A DNA stretch of 11,686 nt from contig JAKLFN010000048.1 in the NCBI GenBank assembly GCA_022711195.1, positions 1 to 11,686 on the forward strand, read 5' to 3'. The translations under genes and the position numbers were made by a program. The notes beneath the pieces are model-generated. The model saw only the letters and a program-made list of their open reading frames with translations, was not told where the DNA came from and did no database searches. Every line of letters begins with the position of its first letter. Positions within the stretch are counted from its first letter, which is position 1. Source of the DNA: Bacteroidota bacterium. GTDB lineage: Bacteria > Bacteroidota > Bacteroidia > Bacteroidales > VadinHA17. Below, in pieces: positions 7,497 to 11,686 of the stretch.

Positions 7497-8849
7497 TTAA
7501 CTCATTTCTTTAACCATCAGGTCGAGGCCTTTCCTCACGATTCCCTGTATTTCTATCTTAGAAGGACAGATGAATTCGCAGAGTGCAAAATCCTCTTCTG
7601 CAACTTCATAAATCCCCAGGTTTTCCATGTTGTCGATATCTTCAGCAATGATCGCCTTGAACAGCTGCATAGGGTAAATATCCATAGGGACAACTTTCTC
7701 ATACTGTCCGGTAAGGACGAATGCTCTTTCGCCGCCATGCAGGTTTGTGTCAAGCTTCTGTTCCCTTTCGGGCAGGAGCTTTGAAAGGAATGCACGGTAA
7801 AAACTGAATTTCTTCAATCCCGGGGCTGCCCAGCCGAAAAACTCATAGTAATCGCCTTCAGGGATAACAGTTATCTGTGTATCATAGAAGCCAAGGTATC
7901 CGCCGGGAGCGATCCTGGTCCCCGTTAGCACATTACCGCTTATATACCTCAGGTTTCCCTGGTTTACATTCTCCTTCACAATATTTGTTATCGAGCTCCC
8001 GGCCAGCATCCTGTGATATTGTGTTTTCTTAACTTCAGATCCTGTAAGGGCGACAATCCGTTCCGGCTTATATATCCCTTCTGTGAAAAGAGTTCCTATC
8101 GAAATAACATCCTGCAAGTTAACGAACCAGACAATTTCACCTTTATTAATGGGGTCGATATGATGAATATGAACTCCCACATTGCCTGCCGGATGTGGAC
8201 CTGAAACATAAGTGATCTCCACTCCAGGTGTTTCAGTAAGAACTGCTGAGGCAGGTACTTCGCCTTTCAATACCAGGTGTATCTTGCCTCCTGTCAGCTT
8301 CGACAAGGCTGTAATACCTGTCCTGAAGGCATTAACAGGGGAATTATCGATAATAAAATTATAATCAGGGGCAAGGGGTGATGTATCCATACCGGTGATA
8401 AATATTGACTTTGGAACGTCAGAAGGTTTTGCAACGATATGATAAGGCCGTTGCCGTATCAATGGCCACAATCCCGAGCCGAGGAGTTTCTTTTTAATCT
8501 CATCGCCCGATAATTTTGAAGGATCGTCTTTCCCGAAGTCGATCTTTTCGTTACCGCTTTTTTCGATTGTAACTTCCAGCATTTTTCTGCGGTCGCCCCT
8601 TTCGACAGCCGTAACGGTACCGCTGACTGGTGCTGTGTAAAGGATCTCCGGTCTCAGTTTATCGTGAAAGAGAGGCGCGCCTGCCATAACTTTGTCGCCA
8701 GGCTTCACGTTAAGCTTAGGTGTCAGCCCGGGAAAATCTGTTGGTTTAACACCATACATCAATGCTTCGCCTGATGATGAAATTACTTTTTCGGCAATAC
8801 CCTGCAACCGGATGTCAAATCCTTTCTTTAGCTTTATGGATCTGGACAT
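7497..8849 (-). CDS. nqrA: Na+-translocating NADH:quinone reductase subunit A
   Basis: 450 residues, close to the 446 of the Vibrio protein. NqrA is the peripheral cytoplasmic subunit implicated in quinone binding; it has no membrane helices. The N-terminus SIKLKKGFDIRLQG (4-17) matches the family start (IKKGLDLPIAG in Vibrio), supporting ATG at 8849. A barrel-sandwich, biotinyl-like region follows with NVKPGDKVMAGAPLF (47-61) and APVSGTVTAVERGDRRK (73-89). The C-terminal ALCEFICPSK (422-431) matches the conserved cysteine region near the end of NqrA. It is the first gene of the operon, with a 165-bp AT-rich divergent region upstream that holds a TAATTTTG -7 box and a palindrome. Confidence 0.97.
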   Translation of the reverse strand: MSRSIKLKKGFDIRLQGIAEKVISSSGEALMYGVKPTDFPGLTPKLNVKPGDKVMAGAPLFHDKLRPEILYTAPVSGTVTAVERGDRRKMLEVTIEKSGNEKIDFGKDDPSKLSGDEIKKKLLGSGLWPLIRQRPYHIVAKPSDVPKSIFITGMDTSPLAPDYNFIIDNSPVNAFRTGITALSKLTGGKIHLVLKGEVPASAVLTETPGVEITYVSGPHPAGNVGVHIHHIDPINKGEIVWFVNLQDVISIGTLFTEGIYKPERIVALTGSEVKKTQYHRMLAGSSITNIVKENVNQGNLRYISGNVLTGTRIAPGGYLGFYDTQITVIPEGDYYEFFGWAAPGLKKFSFYRAFLSKLLPEREQKLDTNLHGGERAFVLTGQYEKVVPMDIYPMQLFKAIIAEDIDNMENLGIYEVAEEDFALCEFICPSKIEIQGIVRKGLDLMVKEMS

Positions 8850-8889
8850 TTATCTGAGGATTTTAAAATATTTCTTAATAAAATGAGTT

Positions 8890-8907
8890 TTGTTAATAAA
8901 TTAACAA
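8890..8907. promoter_or_regulatory. 18-bp palindrome TTGTTAATAAATTAACAA at the nqrA transcription start region
   Basis: Perfect 8-bp arms (TTGTTAAT and ATTAACAA) are separated by AA. The palindrome begins 6 bp downstream of the candidate nqrA -7 box (8914-8921), so it would cover the predicted start point and first transcribed bases. That is a position where a dimeric regulator would block initiation. The core TTGTTAA/TTAACAA recurs at 8986-8995. The region is AT-rich, so chance is possible. Confidence 0.4.
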
Positions 8908-8913
8908 TAGCTG

Positions 8914-8921
8914 CAAAATTA
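8914..8921 (-). promoter_or_regulatory. Bacteroidota-type -7 box (TAATTTTG) for the nqr operon
   Basis: Read on the minus strand, this is TAATTTTG, an exact match to TAnnTTTG. It implies a 5' untranslated leader of roughly 55-60 nt ahead of nqrA at 8849. I found no TTG at the expected -33 spacing, so the call rests on the -7 box and its place in the only spacer upstream of the operon. Confidence 0.45.
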
Positions 8922-8980
8922 TAAATAGCTCTCCATATTTCACTAATAATGCCAAATATGATATAAGATTTTTTTTGCAC

Positions 8981-8988
8981 TATTTTTG
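8981..8988 (+). promoter_or_regulatory. Bacteroidota-type -7 box (TATTTTTG) for the plug gene
   Basis: TATTTTTG matches TAnnTTTG and lies 26 nt before the ATG at 9015, the same spacing as the -7 box ahead of the gene at 1721. No clear -33 TTTG is seen at the usual distance. Its last three bases are shared with the TTGTTAACAA palindrome. Confidence 0.45.
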
Positions 8989-8995
8989 TTAACAA
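8986..8995. promoter_or_regulatory. 10-bp palindrome TTGTTAACAA overlapping the plug-gene -7 box
   Basis: A perfect palindrome overlapping the end of the -7 box and the predicted start point of the plug gene. It repeats the TTGTTAA/TTAACAA core of the palindrome at 8890-8907, so one regulator could act on both divergent promoters. Short and AT-rich; suggestive only. Confidence 0.3.
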
Positions 8996-9014
8996 TAAAT
9001 TTAGTACAGATGAC

Positions 9015-10301
9015 ATGCTTTTGAAACATATAAAAATATTATTTCTATTTTATCTTTTTCTGCCGGTTTCAGGGCAGGAAACAGGGGATATTTACTCAAA
9101 CATGATCAATGATCCGCGAATTAAAACCGTCCAATGTTACAAGGAAGGCTGGAACCTCTCCTATCCGGTCATAGATCTTAACGGTGACGAAAAGCTTGTT
9201 TTTCAGTTTGATCTGCTTGGCGACCGCGACGAAACATTCAGCTATACTTTTGTGCATTGCGATAAAGACTGGAAGAAGTCGGATATTTTCGTCAATGATT
9301 ACCTCGAAGGATTTAACGATAATCCCATAGAGGAAGTTAAGGCTTCTTTCAATACCACTGTCAATTATTTTCATTACAGCATCAGCTTTCCAAACGACCG
9401 GGTACAGTTAAGGCTTTCCGGAAACTATGTCATAACCATATTTAAACCTGAAGATCCGGAAAACCCAGTCATTGTTCACCGCTTCATGATCAAGGAAAAC
9501 CGCGTAAAAACAGATATGACAGTCCACCGGCCTGTTCTGCCCGATGACAGGGATAAAGGCCAGCAGATTGATTTTACAGTTGACCTGACAGGAACCGGGA
9601 CCATCGATCCATACAGGAACATATACTGCACACTTCTTCAGAACGGAAGATGGGATAATGCCAGGACGAACCTGAAACCGGATATATATGGAGGCAACGA
9701 ATTAAAATTCAACTCATTATCTGATAAGAATGTATTTACGGGAGGTAATGAATTCAGGGACTTTGACATTAAAAGCATTAAATACATTTATCAGAATGTC
9801 AGGAGGATTGACTTTCTCCCCCCGCAGTATCATGTTTTTCTCTCTCCATCGGAAAGCAGGGAATTCAAACCATACTTCTACTGGCAGGACTTCAATGGCA
9901 AATATTTTATTGCTTCACAGGAAGGACGCGACCCGGCAACCGATGCAGATTATGTAAATGTATATTTCACACTTCAATCTGAAGAGATGGCTGCCGGCGG
10001 TGATATCTATGTTTCAGGAGCACTAAGCAACTGGAATTTCGGCAAAGAGAACCGGATGTTGTACAACAGTGACAGGAGACAATACGAATGTACAATGCTT
10101 CTTAAGCAGGGTTGGTATAATTATGAATATGTTTTTCTCAGGGATGGGCTCTCCTCAGATGTTTCCTCAAAGTACGAAGGAAGCCATTATGAGACCGAAA
10201 ACGACTATACTGCAATCGTTTACTACAGGAATCCGCGTGAGCGCTACGACAGGATACTGGGCACAGGGACAATAAATACTCTTAACAGGATAGCCTACTG
10301 A
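9015..10301 (+). CDS. Type IX secretion system plug-domain protein (DUF5103 family)
   Basis: 428 residues with an N-terminal signal peptide (MLLKHIKILFLFYLFLPVSG, probable cleavage near 20-21), so exported to the periplasm. The mature part begins DIYSNMINDPRIKTVQCYKEGWNLSYPVIDL and includes FSYTFVHCDKDWK (residues ~76-88) and FPNDRVQLRLSGNYVI. I recognise these as features of the DUF5103 / T9SS plug family. A member of this family in Flavobacterium johnsoniae was seen bound to the SprA translocon, closing its periplasmic side. Near residues 326-374 is a beta-rich segment (GDIYVSGALSNWNF ... GWYNYEYVF) resembling early-set/carbohydrate-binding folds of the AMPK type. The gene stands alone, divergent from nqrA and convergent with mogA, overlapping the latter's 3' end by 7 nt. 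It implies T9SS and hence a Bacteroidota host. Family assignment is from memory of the pattern. Confidence 0.88.
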   Translation: MLLKHIKILFLFYLFLPVSGQETGDIYSNMINDPRIKTVQCYKEGWNLSYPVIDLNGDEKLVFQFDLLGDRDETFSYTFVHCDKDWKKSDIFVNDYLEGFNDNPIEEVKASFNTTVNYFHYSISFPNDRVQLRLSGNYVITIFKPEDPENPVIVHRFMIKENRVKTDMTVHRPVLPDDRDKGQQIDFTVDLTGTGTIDPYRNIYCTLLQNGRWDNARTNLKPDIYGGNELKFNSLSDKNVFTGGNEFRDFDIKSIKYIYQNVRRIDFLPPQYHVFLSPSESREFKPYFYWQDFNGKYFIASQEGRDPATDADYVNVYFTLQSEEMAAGGDIYVSGALSNWNFGKENRMLYNSDRRQYECTMLLKQGWYNYEYVFLRDGLSSDVSSKYEGSHYETENDYTAIVYYRNPRERYDRILGTGTINTLNRIAY

Positions 10302-10810
10302 CCATGACCGTGGGTATCGATACCATGGAGCATCAGAAGTGTGTGCTTAAGAGACCTTGAAATTTCATCCATATATTCATCGACAGCCCTTACTGAGCCG
10401 GGGAGAGTGTAGATCAATGAGCGCCCCCTGGTACCTGCTATACTCCTGCTCAGAAGAGCATTAGGTTTTTCAGCTCCATATTTTAACCTGATATGATCCA
10501 TTATCCCGGGTATCTCCTTTGAAAGCAGCGGCCTGATTGTATCCACGGTTATATCGCGGGGGCCAATTCCAGTACCGCCGGTGGTTATGATGATATCGGC
10601 AGACGATGAAGCTTTAATTACCAGGTCGCCAAGCATTGGTGCCTCATCAGGAATCAATTTCAGCTCAACATCATAATTCCATCCCTGGTCATTCATGAAC
10701 TTTTCAATCCTTTCTTTTACACGAGGTCCGCTGAGATCGGTGTATTCACCCCTGTAAGCCCTGTCGCTCAGTGTGATGATCAGTATTTTATATTTAGCGG
10801 GAAGAGTCAT
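10295..10810 (-). CDS. mogA: MogA/MoaB-family molybdopterin adenylyltransferase
   Basis: 171 residues. Enzymes of this family adenylylate molybdopterin with MgATP before MoeA inserts molybdate. Motifs: ITLSDRAYRGEYTDLSGP (12-29), LIPDE (52-56), TTGGTGIGPRDITVD (76-90), LLSRSIAGTRG (119-129) and LPGSVRAVDEYM (136-147). Asp55 and Asp86 line up with the two aspartates held important in Escherichia coli MogA, which favours an active enzyme rather than an inactive MoaB paralogue. A histidine- and glycine-rich tail (HGIDTHGHGQ) ends the protein. The start overlaps the moaC stop by 4 nt, indicating coupled translation. The 3' end overlaps the convergent plug gene by 7 nt. MoaB naming is the alternative. 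Confidence 0.93.
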   Translation of the reverse strand: MTLPAKYKILIITLSDRAYRGEYTDLSGPRVKERIEKFMNDQGWNYDVELKLIPDEAPMLGDLVIKASSSADIIITTGGTGIGPRDITVDTIRPLLSKEIPGIMDHIRLKYGAEKPNALLSRSIAGTRGRSLIYTLPGSVRAVDEYMDEISRSLKHTLLMLHGIDTHGHGQ

Positions 10811-11253
10811 GATTTTACTTTCTCTATCAGTTCAATATTGTCTACTCTCATCTTCTTATCCACAGCCTTGCACATATCGTAAACCGTCAGGAGGGCCACA
10901 GATACTGCCGTCAGGGCTTCCATCTCCACACCTGTCTTTCCGGTGCTTCTGACAACACTGCTGGCTGTCACGCCAGTATTATCGACAGCAAGGGAGACCT
11001 CAATGTTTTCAATGAGGATATTATGGCAAAGGGGGATCAGGTTCTGTGTCTGCTTAGCCGCGTTGATGCCGGCGATCATGGCGACAGTCAGGACATCACC
11101 TTTCTGAACCAGGTTTTCACGGATAAGTCTTCTTGTCTCCCTGGCAACAATTATATGCCCCCTGGCTTTTGCCATTCTTGCACTTTCAGATTTTCCGCCG
11201 ATATCGACCATAGCTGCTTTTCCCTTTTTGTCGGTATGTGTAAATTTCTTCAT
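10807..11253 (-). CDS. moaC: Cyclic pyranopterin monophosphate synthase MoaC
   Basis: 148 residues, slightly shorter than the E. coli protein (about 160). MoaC converts the MoaA product 3',8-cyclo-GTP into cyclic pyranopterin monophosphate in molybdenum cofactor synthesis. The N-terminus FTHTDKKGKAAMVDIGGKSE matches the family, supporting ATG at 11253 rather than the internal Met15. Active-site residues are in place: Lys51 (QKGDV), His77 (LIPLCHN, 72-78), Glu110 and Glu112 (TGVEMEALT), Asp126 and Lys129 (YDMCKAV). It starts 4 nt after the moaA stop and overlaps the mogA start by 4 nt. In some bacteria MoaC is fused to a MogA/MoaB domain; here the two are separate reading frames. Confidence 0.96.
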   Translation of the reverse strand: MKKFTHTDKKGKAAMVDIGGKSESARMAKARGHIIVARETRRLIRENLVQKGDVLTVAMIAGINAAKQTQNLIPLCHNILIENIEVSLAVDNTGVTASSVVRSTGKTGVEMEALTAVSVALLTVYDMCKAVDKKMRVDNIELIEKVKS

Positions 11254-11257
11254 ATAG

Positions 11258-11686
11258 CTAACCTCCGATATTATAGAATTTTCCGGTTACATTACTTGTT
11301 CCGCATTCAGGCTTATTTTCAACAGCTTGTCTTAGTGCTTCCTCAGGGCCAAGCTGCCTGATATCAAATTCGAGATCGCTGAAAAGGCAGGGACGCAATT
11401 TGCCGTTCGCACTGATCCTCAATCTGTTACATAATTGACAATTTCCCCCGGTACCGCCATCAACGACAGTAAATTGACCCTTAACAAGGTCCATCTGGTG
11501 TATAAACCTAACCTGAAGTTCTTTCCTTCTGCAGAAATCTGCAATCGCTCTTGCATCATCCTCTTCTCTCGTTTCCCTGATGACACAATTAATCTTCACC
11601 GGGGTGAGTCCTGCATTCACGGCTGCTTCAATCCCCTCAAAGACATCACTGATATTTCCTCCGCGGGTCATTTCCTTAAACTTGCC
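11258..11686 (-). CDS. moaA: GTP 3',8-cyclase MoaA, C-terminal part (5' end beyond right edge)
   Basis: 143 codons, open to the window edge (begins GKFKEMTRGGNISDVFEGI). MoaA is a radical SAM enzyme that makes 3',8-cyclo-7,8-dihydro-GTP from GTP. The N-terminal half with the CxxxCxxC SAM cluster lies outside. Visible here are the end of the barrel (AGLTPVKINCVI, LQVRFIHQMD), the C-terminal GTP-side cluster motif C-x2-C-x13-C in NCQLCNRLRISANGKLRPC, with both arginines of CNRLR that contact GTP, and the C-terminal double glycine (FYNIGG) needed for activity in studied enzymes. Between RFIH and the first cysteine there are only about 20 residues, against about 60 in E. coli MoaA, so this is a shortened variant. 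The neighbours moaC and mogA support a true cofactor role. Being first in the visible operon, its promoter lies outside. Confidence 0.92.
   Translation of the reverse strand, partial: GKFKEMTRGGNISDVFEGIEAAVNAGLTPVKINCVIRETREEDDARAIADFCRRKELQVRFIHQMDLVKGQFTVVDGGTGGNCQLCNRLRISANGKLRPCLFSDLEFDIRQLGPEEALRQAVENKPECGTSNVTGKFYNIGG

Noticed and set aside
2043..8849. Possible Rnf complex instead of Nqr
   Set aside because: Subunit A has the NqrA N-terminus and no RnfC-type cluster motifs. The last subunit is an NADH/FAD/2Fe-2S NqrF, and no RnfB ferredoxin subunit is present.
8834..9016. 60-codon minus-strand open frame in the nqrA/plug divergent spacer
   Set aside because: It is an AT-driven hydrophobic string across the promoter region, out of frame with and overlapping the nqrA start. 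It runs through both -7 boxes and palindromes, so a leader gene is unlikely.
1..11686. CRISPR array, tRNA, rRNA, transposase, toxin-antitoxin or phage defence genes
   Set aside because: I saw no spaced direct repeats, tRNA-like cloverleaf ending in CCA, or frame with such motifs. Nearly all sequence is taken up by recognised core genes.

Overview
The window looks like a chromosomal segment of a Bacteroidota bacterium, most plausibly from an anaerobic or facultative Bacteroidales-like lineage. The reasons are a type IX secretion 'plug' family protein, a fused alpha/beta 2-oxo acid dehydrogenase E1 of the kind common in this phylum, a complete Nqr operon ending in apbE, TAnnTTTG-type -7 promoter boxes, and no obvious Shine-Dalgarno sequences ahead of the genes. 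The genus cannot be fixed from the sequence alone.

Layout. (1) 1-1610, minus strand: N-terminal two thirds of a fused ThDP-dependent 2-oxo acid dehydrogenase E1, running off the left edge. (2) 1611-1720: short divergent spacer with a -7 box for the plus-strand gene. (3) 1721-1981, plus strand: a small single-pass membrane protein with four cysteines, whose last ~15 codons lie in a C/G-run, hairpin-forming sequence that continues to about 2041. (4) 8849 down to 2043, minus strand: nqrA-nqrB-nqrC-nqrD-nqrE-nqrF-apbE, a tight operon with gaps of 3-20 nt or 4-nt overlaps. (5) 8850-9014: AT-rich divergent promoter region with two -7 boxes and two palindromes sharing the core TTGTTAA/TTAACAA. (6) 9015-10301, plus strand: T9SS plug-domain protein. 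(7) 11686 down to 10295, minus strand: moaA (5' end outside the window), moaC and mogA, a molybdenum cofactor operon convergent with the plug gene and overlapping it by 7 nt.

How the genes work together. NqrA-F form the Na+-translocating NADH:quinone oxidoreductase, which couples NADH oxidation to sodium export. ApbE, a predicted lipoprotein on the outer face of the membrane, attaches FMN to threonines in NqrB and NqrC; both acceptor motifs are visible. MoaA and MoaC carry GTP to cyclic pyranopterin monophosphate and MogA adenylylates molybdopterin, so this organism probably makes Mo/W enzymes. The steps done by MoaD/MoaE and MoeA must be encoded elsewhere. The E1 protein feeds 2-oxo acid oxidation and so supplies NADH, which Nqr can consume.

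Most of the window is recognisable core metabolism, and I see no convincing undescribed multi-gene system. The points most worth a second look are the small Cys-rich membrane protein with its repeat-derived tail, the paired palindromes between nqrA and the plug gene, and the shortened C-terminal part of MoaA.
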